DNA of 23,376 nucleotides from a virus. This document shows positions 6,586 through 12,535 of the stretch, piece after piece; within the stretch, counting starts at the first letter, position 1; every line of letters begins with the position of its first letter. The notes beneath the pieces were generated by a model, which did no database searches, was not told where the DNA came from, and saw only the letters and a list, made by a program, of their open reading frames with translations. The stretch is taken from positions 1 to 23,376 of the IMG/VR virus record IMGVR_UViG_3300020009_000075; one strand, written 5' to 3'. Made by a program: the position numbers and the translations under genes.

Positions 6586-6737
6586 CAGATGTTCTCCTCG
6601 CACGCTTCTTCGCACTCGGTACAGCAGGTGCAGAAGTTGTCAGAACAATCGTTGTCAATCTGGCAAGCATATGGACAGGCGTGTGGCTCGACAGCAGCAT
6701 TAACGCCACAGACACTGCATTTGGCTTCGCTTTCCAT
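6585..6737 (-). CDS. Cys-rich zinc-binding microprotein, 50 aa
   Basis: About one residue in five is Cys: CSVC near the start, then ACPYAC, a lone Cys, FCTCCTEC, and a final Cys. It contains EPHACPYA and ends acidic (EEACEENI). The spacing suggests two zinc sites, and the core resembles small phage proteins with a PHACPYA block whose function is unknown. ATG 6737 is selected because GGAGG lies 9 nt upstream and it overlaps the preceding stop as TAATG; the ATG 12 codons upstream lies inside the preceding gene. Confidence 0.82.
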   Translation of the reverse strand: MESEAKCSVCGVNAAVEPHACPYACQIDNDCSDNFCTCCTECEEACEENI

Positions 6738-6892
6738 TAGTTCGCCCTCCACCACCAGATGAACGCTTGCCACAGTGTTAGTCCGCGAAAGGCTCGCTCG
6801 GTTTCCCAGCAGAAGTCACACTTCCTCGTGTGCCTCATGAGAGTAGACGATTTGCAGTACTTGCACGGCACGGTAAGGTGATACGTGTTCAT
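6737..6892 (-). CDS. Zinc-ribbon microprotein, 51 aa
   Basis: Begins MNTYHLTVPCKYCKS, with a second pair CDFC after about 12 residues: two CxxC knuckles forming a zinc ribbon. A Trp-rich C-terminus follows (WQAFIWWWRAN). AAGGAGGAG directly precedes the ATG at 6892, one of the best ribosome binding sites in the window. Start and stop overlap neighbouring genes by one nucleotide (TGATG and TAATG). The Trp-rich end could be amphipathic and membrane- or partner-contacting. It probably binds nucleic acid or protein; function unknown. Confidence 0.78.
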   Translation of the reverse strand: MNTYHLTVPCKYCKSSTLMRHTRKCDFCWETERAFRGLTLWQAFIWWWRAN

Positions 6893-7332
6893 CACTCCTC
6901 CTTCACGTTCAAGGTGACAACGTAGCGCTTCCCTTGAATCTGCATCGTAACGCTGCCCGTGTCGAGAAGCTCCACGAGTTCGCTCGTATTTGATTCAAAG
7001 AGGCCGCCGATGGAACGCTGTTCCGGGTCAAAGCTCTTGATCATGAGCTCGTTGAGGCGTTCGAACTCGCCGCGTGGATCACTCTCGAGCAACCGACAGG
7101 TATCGAGAACCATCTCCCACTCACCGCGAGCGTTCTTCTGAAGAACGGTAATCCAGGTGGGAGAGCCGCCCCAGACGATGTACCCAATCGGGCCTGCGTA
7201 ACCGGGGCAGTCCGTCATATAGTTCTCGAGTACGAACGTTTGGCTGGAGCTCAGGTCCATCTCCTTCGTGCCGTCTCGCTTCTCAACGAGCGACATGAAG
7301 GTTTTGTGCTCAGGACGGGTTGCGAGTCGCAT
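6892..7332 (-). CDS. Hypothetical protein, 146 aa
   Basis: ATG 7332 with GGGAGGA about 8 nt upstream. The gene overlaps the previous one by 23 nt. Features are a Gly/Trp-rich middle (YAGPIGYIVWGGSPTWITVLQ), a charged helix (PRGEFERLNELMIKSF) and a C-terminal beta segment (TMQIQGKRYVVTLNV). No known domain is recognised. Its stop overlaps the zinc-ribbon gene start as TGATG. Probably cytoplasmic. Confidence 0.76.
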   Translation of the reverse strand: MRLATRPEHKTFMSLVEKRDGTKEMDLSSSQTFVLENYMTDCPGYAGPIGYIVWGGSPTWITVLQKNARGEWEMVLDTCRLLESDPRGEFERLNELMIKSFDPEQRSIGGLFESNTSELVELLDTGSVTMQIQGKRYVVTLNVKEE

Positions 7333-7504
7333 TTAATATTCCTCCCTTGAGTTGAAACTCTTCCACTCGGCAGCAGCGAAGAACGGTCACGCCGCTGATA
7401 TGGACGTAAAGAACTGCGCGAGTTGGATCCCACTCGATTTCGACGTTAGCCGGAGATGTTACGTCGAGCGAATGGTCAATGAGATACTGAATGTCGGGGC
7501 TCAT
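7310..7504 (-). CDS. Hypothetical protein, 64 aa
   Basis: ATG 7504 overlaps the upstream 35-aa gene stop as ATGA; only a weak GGGA SD is present, so reinitiation is likely. It begins MSPDIQYLIDHSLDV, followed by strands (NVEIEWD, AVLYVHISGVTVLRCCRVEEF). Its last 23 nt overlap the next gene in another frame. No motif is recognised beyond a CC pair. Confidence 0.62.
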   Translation of the reverse strand: MSPDIQYLIDHSLDVTSPANVEIEWDPTRAVLYVHISGVTVLRCCRVEEFQLKGGILNATRNPS

Positions 7505-7608
7505 ATTAGTTCCCAGGAAAAACTAGATATTTCTGCTGAGGCACGCTTGGCGAGAAATTGTGAATCCAGCCATCGACGCGTGGGATCAGCTACCGTGAAC
7601 GGCTTCAT
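7501..7608 (-). CDS. Microprotein, 35 aa
   Basis: Begins MKPFTVADPTRRWLDSQF and ends FSWELI. The case for this gene is positional: ATGA overlap with the previous stop and ATGA overlap with the next start exactly fill the space between two genes, as elsewhere in this operon. The SD is weak (GGTGA), so translation would depend on coupling. It has no homology I can recognise. Proteomics or comparison with related phages would decide. Confidence 0.5.
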   Translation of the reverse strand: MKPFTVADPTRRWLDSQFLAKRASAEISSFSWELI

Positions 7609-7817
7609 TGAGTCACCATCAGGCGTGAACCAGCGATGTACTCGGCAAGGGCGTAACGCTTGGCGTGAGTGCCGAGCGACCAACCTTTGTTGTACTCGCG
7701 TTGGCGCTTCAGGCTGCGGAACTTGCGCGGCTGCTTGCGACCTTGAACTGCATCGCGCCATCCAGTGCGGAAACTCGGGTGAGACAGATACGTTGGCTTC
7801 ATTTGATCGAGAGTCAT
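7605..7817 (-). CDS. Small basic protein, 70 aa
   Basis: ATG 7817 overlaps the upstream stop as ATGA. Very basic: SFRTGWRDAVQGRKQPRKF, SLKRQREYNKGWSLG. The pattern G-W-x-DA-x-x-G, a basic stretch, then Y-x-x-GW-x-x-G is reminiscent of ribosome-modulation-factor-like and other small phage RNA-binding proteins, but the match is loose. It likely binds nucleic acid. The stop is coupled to the 35-aa gene. Confidence 0.7.
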   Translation of the reverse strand: MTLDQMKPTYLSHPSFRTGWRDAVQGRKQPRKFRSLKRQREYNKGWSLGTHAKRYALAEYIAGSRLMVTQ

Positions 7818-8272
7818 TTGACCTCCTCATCCAGGTGATATTGCACCATCCAGTCGACAGTCGGGGACGTCTCGACTGCGACCCACGTCTTGCCTTGATC
7901 GGGCGACTGCATGAGTGGCCGGAACTCTTCGCCGACGATTCGCTCGACACGCTCACGATCTCCGACTTCCTTGAAGCACTCAGCGGAGTCAGGATGGCGA
8001 AACTCGACCACTGCCAGGCGTCGGGGCTTGAAGATTACGGGGATCTGATTCCCTTTCGAGTCGCGCGTCATGGAAACTCCTTTGAGCTTCAAGGTGACCT
8101 TCGGTTCCGGAGCTGGAATGGTGCGCCCAGCATCGTAGCCGTTGACGCTCTCGGCCGGAACCCTGACTGCTTTCCCGCTGGGATAGACACCATACTGATA
8201 CGATCTACCCTGGTCGTCGGTTCGGACACCTGGCAGCACCATAAGATTTGCAGGGAGTTCAGGCTTTTTCAT
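7814..8272 (-). CDS. Hypothetical protein, 152 aa
   Basis: Starts at ATG 8272 (MKKPELPANLMVLPG) with GAGGAG 7 nt upstream and an ATGA overlap with the preceding 37-aa gene; an upstream ATG at 8293 lies in that gene. The N-terminal half is Pro/Gly-rich and beta-like (YGVYPSGKAVRVPAES). The C-terminal half (VEFRHPDSAECFKEVGD, ERVERIVGEEFRPL, TWVAVETSP) looks like a separate alpha/beta unit. An internal ATG at 8071 has an ideal AAAGGAG 5 nt upstream, so a shorter 85-aa product may also be made. Function unknown. Confidence 0.75.
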   Translation of the reverse strand: MKKPELPANLMVLPGVRTDDQGRSYQYGVYPSGKAVRVPAESVNGYDAGRTIPAPEPKVTLKLKGVSMTRDSKGNQIPVIFKPRRLAVVEFRHPDSAECFKEVGDRERVERIVGEEFRPLMQSPDQGKTWVAVETSPTVDWMVQYHLDEEVK

Positions 8273-8382
8273 GAACGTCTCCTCGCAGGCCAACGCTTCT
8301 TAGCCAAGGCAGATCCGGTTTTACCAATCGCTGGCCGTTTGCACAACCAGATTCCTTTGTGGTATTCCGCTATTTTTCTCAT
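8269..8382 (-). CDS. Basic microprotein, 37 aa
   Basis: MRKIAEYHKGIWLCKRPAIG, followed by a Lys/Arg-rich end (AKKRWPARRRS). It is framed by ATGA junctions on both sides: its ATG overlaps the stop of the 198-aa gene and its TGA overlaps the ATG of the 152-aa gene. There is no good SD of its own, so it would be made by reinitiation. The strong positive charge suggests nucleic acid binding. It is below usual gene-caller length, and no homologue is known to me. Confidence 0.55.
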   Translation of the reverse strand: MRKIAEYHKGIWLCKRPAIGKTGSALAKKRWPARRRS

Positions 8383-8975
8383 TCGAGCCCCTTGATGATG
8401 ATCTCATCGTCATTGGCAGCCACGTCGAAGTCGATTTCTTTTTGTGCGAAGAGTTTTCGCTCTTCCTCGAGTTGCTGATCCCAAATCGCTGCCTGTGCAG
8501 CCTGATCGACCCTAATGCAGCCCGAGCAACGAGCTACCTTCTGATAGTGCCATTCGATCAGATCCTCGAGAGGTTTGATTATCTCATGCACGAGGAACAG
8601 GTTGGGACAATGCGCGGCTGATCGGAGAATAAAGCCACCGAAGGGCCGAGTCGATTTGAACTTCACGTACTCACCACCGATGAATTCTGTCACATCGGAG
8701 CAACACGCGCATTCTTGAATTACAACGTGAGTTACGTTGGCGATGGGCTGCCAAGCAAGGGAATCCTCGGGGTTTAAACGCTCGGGGCTCTTGCCAGTTC
8801 CCTTGCCTATTTGAGGATTTGCTTGGTGCCAAGCCTTATTGAGGGGCCTGTGCGATGTGTCTTTCTTTTTCTTCCCAAAATCCTCATTGAGTTCGGCCAG
8901 GAAATCCATCGTTTCCTGATCCGGCGTCTTACCCTGCGGTACTGGTACAGAATCCTGCTTTTTCGGAGTGTTCAT
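8379..8975 (-). CDS. Hypothetical zinc-binding-like protein, 198 aa
   Basis: ATG 8975 with GGAG upstream. The first 75 residues are charged and low in hydrophobics, probably disordered (FGKKKKDTSHRPLNK, GKGTGKSPERL). The middle has ECACCSD followed later by a single Cys and CSGC: Cys clusters compatible with one zinc site. The C-terminus has a helical acidic stretch (AIWDQQLEEERKLFAQ) and DDEIIIKGLE. No catalytic domain is recognised. It is the second gene of the accessory module. Confidence 0.76.
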   Translation of the reverse strand: MNTPKKQDSVPVPQGKTPDQETMDFLAELNEDFGKKKKDTSHRPLNKAWHQANPQIGKGTGKSPERLNPEDSLAWQPIANVTHVVIQECACCSDVTEFIGGEYVKFKSTRPFGGFILRSAAHCPNLFLVHEIIKPLEDLIEWHYQKVARCSGCIRVDQAAQAAIWDQQLEEERKLFAQKEIDFDVAANDDEIIIKGLE

Positions 8976-8990
8976 GTTATCTCCAGGTGG

Positions 8991-9149
8991 TTAAAGGAAC
9001 AGCGCCAACGTGAAAACTGCTACTGTAACGAGGCCGCCAAGCGCACAGATATAACTAACGCCTGGGTACTTATCAGAAATCTCGACGGCCAGAAAAATGG
9101 CAGCGATTGTGAGAAAGAAAACTGCTACGTCGTCAGTTATCGGGTTCAC
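8991..9149 (-). CDS. Small two-helix membrane protein, 52 aa
   Basis: GTG start at 9149 with GGAA upstream; begins MNPITDDVAV. Two hydrophobic stretches, about residues 8-23 (AVFFLTIAAIFLAV) and 33-52 (YICALGGLVTVAVFTLALFL), are joined by EISDKYPG. This predicts a small inner-membrane protein with a short cytoplasmic or periplasmic loop. It is the first gene after promoter B (predicted transcript start near 9192), in a stretch otherwise empty. It could be a holin-like or superinfection-exclusion protein; no lysis partners are next to it, so I do not name it holin. Confidence 0.66.
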   Translation of the reverse strand: MNPITDDVAVFFLTIAAIFLAVEISDKYPGVSYICALGGLVTVAVFTLALFL

Positions 9150-9188
9150 TGTTTGGTTCCGTCAGGTTTTGCGCGCGAGAAGGGCCAC

Positions 9189-9203
9189 ATAATGCGCCAT
9201 TAT
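9189..9203. repeat. Palindrome copy 2 (ATAATG-CGC-CATTAT)
   Basis: A perfect 6-bp inverted repeat with a 3-nt centre, 40 nt upstream of the membrane-protein start. It overlaps the -10 region of promoter B. The outer flanks GGGCC and GCGCCCC partly extend the dyad. Confidence 0.8.
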
Positions 9204-9240
9204 GCGCCCCATTTGGTCAGTTTGTCAAGCACTCTATTTC
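9199..9240 (-). promoter_or_regulatory. Phage promoter copy B
   Basis: On the minus strand: AATAGAGTG, CTTGACAAACTGA, then CATAAT 18 nt after TTGACA. It differs from the other copies by one extra A and a spacer of 18, and has the best -10 of the family. It would start the long accessory module at about 9192. Confidence 0.75.
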
Positions 9241-9252
9241 GAGAACGCAAAG

Positions 9253-9275
9253 AAAAAGCCCCAAAATTCTGGGGC
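9253..9275 (-). terminator. Intrinsic terminator after the 191-aa gene
   Basis: On the minus strand GCCCC and GGGGC form a 5-bp stem around an 8-nt loop, followed by TTTTT. It lies about 70 nt after the stop at 9345 and just before promoter B, closing a single-gene transcription unit. The flanking sequence could also work weakly in the plus direction. Confidence 0.75.
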
Positions 9276-9344
9276 CTTTTCAGGTAGTTGGGGAGTTAGT
9301 GGAGTCCTTCCGCTAGCTTTACCTCGACGCTCCCCGTAGATTGG

Positions 9345-9920
9345 TTAGGCTGGCTCGAGATCGACTTCGATCTCTTTCGCCTCCTCGCCCTGCGCTTCGA
9401 ACGCGGCCGCAGCCTTCTCGGCGCGCATCTTGGCGATGGTGGCTTTGACGCCGGCGTTGCCTCTCCACGCCTTGCGCTCGTCGTCGGTCGCCTTCTCGAC
9501 CGCAGCGCGAGCCTTCTCCACGTTCACGCCCTTGATGCGGGCGATTGCCTCGGCCAGCTCGGCCAGACGCGGGGCGCCGCCTTCGCGGTCGGCGGTCCAC
9601 TCGTTCGCGTAGAGCTGGTCGATCGTGGCCTGCGCGTTCTTGATGCCCTCGCCGAAGTTGCCCTTCACGCCTGCGAAGGAATCGCCGATCTTCTGGCTCG
9701 CGCCGTGGCAGCGCAGGTCGAGCTTCGTCTCGTCGTTGACCTTGTTAGTGTCGAACGTCAGGACGGTGCCATTGCCGAACTTGAAGCTCACGACGCCTGA
9801 CTCGTCCCAGGACTTGTCGCAGAACTTCGGGGGTTTCGCTGCCCCGCCTCCGGACGCTTGCTGTTGACCTTCGGCTGCGAAGATACCCGACAGGGCCATT
9901 GCGATGATACTGCGTTGCAT
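9345..9920 (-). CDS. Phage-conserved hypothetical protein, 191 aa (paralogue of 12820-13290)
   Basis: ATG 9920 with AAAGGAG about 7 nt upstream, a strong site. The core has VVSFKFGNGTVLTFDTN, then LDLRCHGASQKIGDSFAG, LYANEWTADREGG, LAELAEAIARIKG and a helical C-terminus (AGVKATIAKMRAEKAAAAF) ending acidic. The HG-x-x-QKIGD plus W-x-x-R plus LAEAIAR order belongs to a common phage family of unknown function. The gene at 12820-13290 shares the order and the C-terminal VKA-IAK-AE-AAA block. It has its own promoter and terminator, which points to high or specially timed expression. The N-terminal 25 residues are Ala/Gly/Gln-rich and only weakly signal-like. Confidence 0.85.
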   Translation of the reverse strand: MQRSIIAMALSGIFAAEGQQQASGGGAAKPPKFCDKSWDESGVVSFKFGNGTVLTFDTNKVNDETKLDLRCHGASQKIGDSFAGVKGNFGEGIKNAQATIDQLYANEWTADREGGAPRLAELAEAIARIKGVNVEKARAAVEKATDDERKAWRGNAGVKATIAKMRAEKAAAAFEAQGEEAKEIEVDLEPA

Positions 9921-9968
9921 GTAAATCTCCTTTGGTTAATTGGACTCGGGAATCGCTCCCGAATGATG

Positions 9969-10010
9969 ATCGTGCCACGGGTCGATTCAGTTGTCAAGAA
10001 CTCTATTTCA
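9969..10010 (-). promoter_or_regulatory. Phage promoter copy C
   Basis: On the minus strand: AATAGAGTT, CTTGACAACTGA, then CACGAT exactly 17 nt after TTGACA. Predicted start is near 9962, about 40 nt before the 191-aa gene. The TAG inside its AATAG box is the stop codon of the preceding gene (10003). Confidence 0.78.
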
Positions 10011-10191
10011 GTAACGGCAGATCCGGAAGTATGGCGAAGCTCACGATCGGCGATTCAGGTTGCCAATCCCATCCACCTATATTCATCCAATTAGACACTG
10101 AATAGCTATCGTCTGCATGAATACACAGGTACGCCAAACTATAACCTAGGGTTGGTGGTACACCTTGACGGAACTCGAGTGTGATCTTCAT
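10003..10191 (-). CDS. Hypothetical protein, 62 aa
   Basis: ATG 10191 overlaps the upstream stop as ATGA. The sequence contains GVPPTLGYSLAYLCIHADD and WMNIGGWDWQPESPIV, rich in Trp and beta-formers. No motif is recognised. It is the last gene of the promoter D module, and its stop codon forms part of the upstream box of promoter C, so the gene and the promoter share bases. Confidence 0.7.
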   Translation of the reverse strand: MKITLEFRQGVPPTLGYSLAYLCIHADDSYSVSNWMNIGGWDWQPESPIVSFAILPDLPLLK

Positions 10192-10460
10192 GTCCAGGCG
10201 GGACGTTCGGTCCAGCCGTTGTAGCAGTCCCAGCGTGCGCCATTGAAGCGGAGCGCATGCACCTGGATGCCGTGTATCCAGACGTATTGCTGATTGACAG
10301 CTTTCTTGAGCCGCCGGTCTGCCAGGAGATGAGTGCTGATGCTCTCAGGGCCTGTCCAAGGTTCCCACTCATCGCCTTCAGTTCCAATGAAATGCGAGGG
10401 TCGCACGTGCTCCTGCTCGGGGTGGATTTCAGTCTTTAAACGCTCCTTGAGATCTTTCAT
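10188..10460 (-). CDS. Hypothetical protein, 90 aa
   Basis: Starts at ATG 10460 (MKDLKERLKTEIHPEQ), overlapping the upstream stop as TGATG, with AGGA further upstream; an ATG at 10490 has no SD. A charged N-terminal helix is followed by aromatic-rich beta sequence (WEPWTGPESI, QQYVWIHGIQVHALRF, RWDCYNGWTE). No domain is recognised. Coupled to the next gene by ATGA. Cytoplasmic. Confidence 0.7.
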   Translation of the reverse strand: MKDLKERLKTEIHPEQEHVRPSHFIGTEGDEWEPWTGPESISTHLLADRRLKKAVNQQYVWIHGIQVHALRFNGARWDCYNGWTERPAWT

Positions 10461-11284
10461 CAGATGCAGATTCCTAGAGAAGTGGCGCAATTAGGACAGG
10501 TAACGTTATGCTTGTCTGCCATACTTACCCAGGTGTGACCTGCGGGCCAGTCGATAGGTCGACCCTTGATGCCGCAGCGAGCCGAACCTAAGTCGAGCAC
10601 GTGGCAGATTTCCTTCTCTAGCCGTTTATCTCGTGCGTAATCGAGCGCCTCTTGAGTGCTGGTATCGATTGCAGGATCGATGGTGACGAATACTGGCGGC
10701 GCGTTCTGGAGCTCCTTGAGCTTTTCAAGGCCATCGAGCAGATTATCTGCGTGCCGCATGACCCAGTCGTAGACGTCCTTAGGTGTGCAGTGTGCGTTTC
10801 TGTGGTCGCGGATGACTGAGCGGAACTCGAGCCACTCGTCTTCCCAGTCGATGCTTCGCGCCCCAGGATTGGACACCGGGCTTGGGCTCGGGCTCGGTGC
10901 TGATGGCGCGCCTAATTGCTTGCTCGGGTCCCAGGGAACGGTTGCGCTTTTGGGCTGGGGTGAAATAGAAGGATCGCCCCGTAGATGCTTCTCGACAAAA
11001 TCATCTATACCTTTCATCGGATCTGAGGCTGGGCTAACGCGCAAGATACGCTTCGCTTCTGCCTCGCTTTCTTCAGGCCAGCCTCCGAACGCGTGCCAGG
11101 TGTGCGTGCGGCCACACTTGCAGATATCGCTGTCGAAATCGCGAGGAGTGTATTCATGATCAGGTTTCATCGTATCTCCATACATTAATGCGAGTTCTAA
11201 TTTGGTAACCCAGGTTCTATACCACAGTAGAGGTGGATCGTCGCGGTCAGTTACGCTGCGCTCCTGCGAGTTCGCGGAGGTCAT
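10460..11284 (-). CDS. Hypothetical protein, 274 aa, two Cys clusters
   Basis: ATG 11284 overlaps the peptidase-like gene stop as ATGA but lacks a clear SD. An in-frame ATG at 11170 with GGAG 5 nt upstream would give 236 aa and may be the main start. Near the second start is DICKCGRTHTWHAFGG, and near the C-terminus CPNCATSLGIC: Cys/His groups that suggest one or two zinc sites. The centre is a Pro/Ser-rich linker (SAPSPSPSPV), then a helical region (DVYDWVMRHADNLLDGLEKL). Function unknown; it may bind nucleic acid through the zinc sites. Confidence 0.7.
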   Translation of the reverse strand: MTSANSQERSVTDRDDPPLLWYRTWVTKLELALMYGDTMKPDHEYTPRDFDSDICKCGRTHTWHAFGGWPEESEAEAKRILRVSPASDPMKGIDDFVEKHLRGDPSISPQPKSATVPWDPSKQLGAPSAPSPSPSPVSNPGARSIDWEDEWLEFRSVIRDHRNAHCTPKDVYDWVMRHADNLLDGLEKLKELQNAPPVFVTIDPAIDTSTQEALDYARDKRLEKEICHVLDLGSARCGIKGRPIDWPAGHTWVSMADKHNVTCPNCATSLGICI

Positions 11285-11592
11285 TTCGGATCATACTCGA
11301 TGTGGAAGTGAGTTGGGCCTTGGCGCTCATATATCACATCGTAGTCGGGACCTAAGCGAGCTTTCACACGCTTCACTATTTGCTCGCAATCGTCTGCGGG
11401 TATGTGACGAGCTCTGTAATCGAGCGCTTTGCCGTCGCCGTGGAGTGTGCCGATCATGTGCACTCCATTGCTTCCGCAGGTAATCACACACTCGTAGCCC
11501 ATCGCGTAGGTCATCTCGTCTTCGAGCACAAGGCTCGCGTGGAACATCTGCCATACTACACGCTCGATGCTTGCTCCAGCTTTGATCTTCAT
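11281..11592 (-). CDS. M15-type peptidase-like protein, 103 aa
   Basis: Shows the zinc-peptidase pattern of small M15/VanY-like endolysin domains: GVHMIGTLHGDGKALDYRAR with His51 and Asp58, then THFHIEYDP with His97 as the third ligand. Family members cut D-Ala-D-Ala or peptidoglycan cross-links. The protein is a single short domain with no signal peptide, so access to the wall would need a holin, or it acts elsewhere. ATG 11592 has AAAGGA 6 nt upstream. It lies in a leftward accessory module, not in a visible lysis cassette, which is unusual for an endolysin. Confidence 0.8.
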   Translation of the reverse strand: MKIKAGASIERVVWQMFHASLVLEDEMTYAMGYECVITCGSNGVHMIGTLHGDGKALDYRARHIPADDCEQIVKRVKARLGPDYDVIYERQGPTHFHIEYDPK

Positions 11593-11594
11593 CG

Positions 11595-12104
11595 TTATCC
11601 TTTCAACATATCAGGATGGGGTTGGTTGCACTTGAGGCAGAACGTAAGCTCGTTTGTCCACTCATGAGCGCCGCCTTTCGGACAGGCTGGAGCCATTGGA
11701 TCTGCGAGGCTCATGTACTTCTTGACTGCGTCTTCAGCGGGGTCGCCGACGGAGGATTGCGCGTCAACGCTCGGCATAGAGACTTCGACTGGTGTTTTAA
11801 TCTCGAGCTCTGCGCTGCTGACCTTCAACTCGAGCGCCCACAACCCGCGAGGAACGAACAGAATAAAGTGTTGGCCTGCTTGCTCCTCGATTCGCACGAT
11901 CAGGTCTTGGGTCGCCGGAGCGAATTCGTGCTCTTCTGCTGCTAGCGCGACTCGAAAGCGATTGAACTGGTGTCGGGTACTGATCGCTGAGCTCTTGTCG
12001 GGCATCGGCCAGGGTGTTATCGGCTGCTGAGCAAACGCTCTGGCTGCTACCTCCCAAAGCGGCCTTGGATAGCTCTTCGAACTCGTTTGTGCTCGTTTCG
12101 TCAT
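11595..12104 (-). CDS. Hypothetical protein, 169 aa, C-terminal zinc-ribbon-like
   Basis: ATG 12104 with AAGGAA 6 nt upstream. The first 35 residues are basic and Ser/Pro-rich. The middle is helical then beta (TRHQFNRFRVALAAEE, LIVRIEEQAGQHFILFVP). The end has ACPKGGAHEW and FCLKCNQPH, a likely Cys/His zinc knuckle. It is the first confident gene of the promoter D module and follows a 216-nt leader. No domain is recognised with certainty. Confidence 0.75.
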   Translation of the reverse strand: MTKRAQTSSKSYPRPLWEVAARAFAQQPITPWPMPDKSSAISTRHQFNRFRVALAAEEHEFAPATQDLIVRIEEQAGQHFILFVPRGLWALELKVSSAELEIKTPVEVSMPSVDAQSSVGDPAEDAVKKYMSLADPMAPACPKGGAHEWTNELTFCLKCNQPHPDMLKG

Positions 12105-12320
12105 AAGGTTTCCTTGCGTGGTGGGATAGGAATATGGATGAGGGCTAAGAGCCTAAATGGCTATCTGCGATCCCCCGGTCATTTACGTCCAAGTTGCCGG
12201 GTAGTGGTTCTTAAAAAAAAAAAGAAAAAAAGAAAAAACACTGACGTGGCAAGATCCCGCTTGGCCGAAGATATGAGGGGGGTCGCATATAGCCATATAG
12301 GAGGTTTAGGGCTCATTGAT
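12105..12320 (-). other. Leader between promoter D and the 169-aa gene, with homopolymer tract
   Basis: No confident gene. On the minus strand a hairpin-like GGCCAAG / CTTGCC is followed about 9 nt later by T6-C-T7-C-T11 (plus positions 12213-12239). A 45-codon ORF (ATG at 12316) begins a few nt after the predicted transcript start and reads through the tract as a run of Phe and Leu, but it lacks an SD. The tract could act as an attenuator or slippage site. Confidence 0.45.
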
Positions 12321-12326
12321 GTTGCT

Positions 12327-12367
12327 ACGTTAACGGTTGCACGATCAGTTGTCAAGTGGACTATTCC
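12327..12367 (-). promoter_or_regulatory. Phage promoter copy D
   Basis: On the minus strand: AATAGTCCA, CTTGACAACTGA, then TAACGT exactly 17 nt after TTGACA. Predicted start is near 12320. It drives the module from 12104 to 10003. The 145 nt between this site and the next terminator (12368-12512) show no gene. Confidence 0.77.
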
Positions 12368-12512
12368 GGCATTCGATCGCTCGCGCGACCTCTTCGCTGA
12401 AAGCTAATCGGAGCGAATCAATCGGAGCTCACAGTCGAGAGAGAAAAGCTTAGGCGCCATGGGAGCTTTCGTGCGCCGAGCACAAGCGCCTTGACTGTAA
12501 GTCGAGGTTGGG

Positions 12513-12535
12513 AAAAACTGCCCTTAGCGGGGCAG
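12513..12535 (-). terminator. Intrinsic terminator over the stop of the 57-aa gene
   Basis: On the minus strand CTGCCC / GGGCAG form a perfect 6-bp stem around a 6-nt loop, followed by TTTTT. The TAA stop of the 57-aa gene lies in and beside the loop, so gene and terminator overlap. Confidence 0.82.

Noticed and set aside
7352-8395. 347-aa plus-strand ORF
   Set aside because: It runs opposite at least five chained minus-strand genes with SDs and overlaps; Cys/Arg-rich composition and no motif.
8811-9287. 158-aa plus-strand ORF covering promoter B and palindrome 2
   Set aside because: It is antisense to the 198-aa and membrane-protein genes and crosses a promoter and terminator; its internal MRHYAP is produced by the palindrome, as in the true lipoprotein start.
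12202-12316. 45-codon minus-strand ORF through the homopolymer tract
   Set aside because: No SD, poly-Phe product and non-gene-like composition; kept only as part of the leader description.
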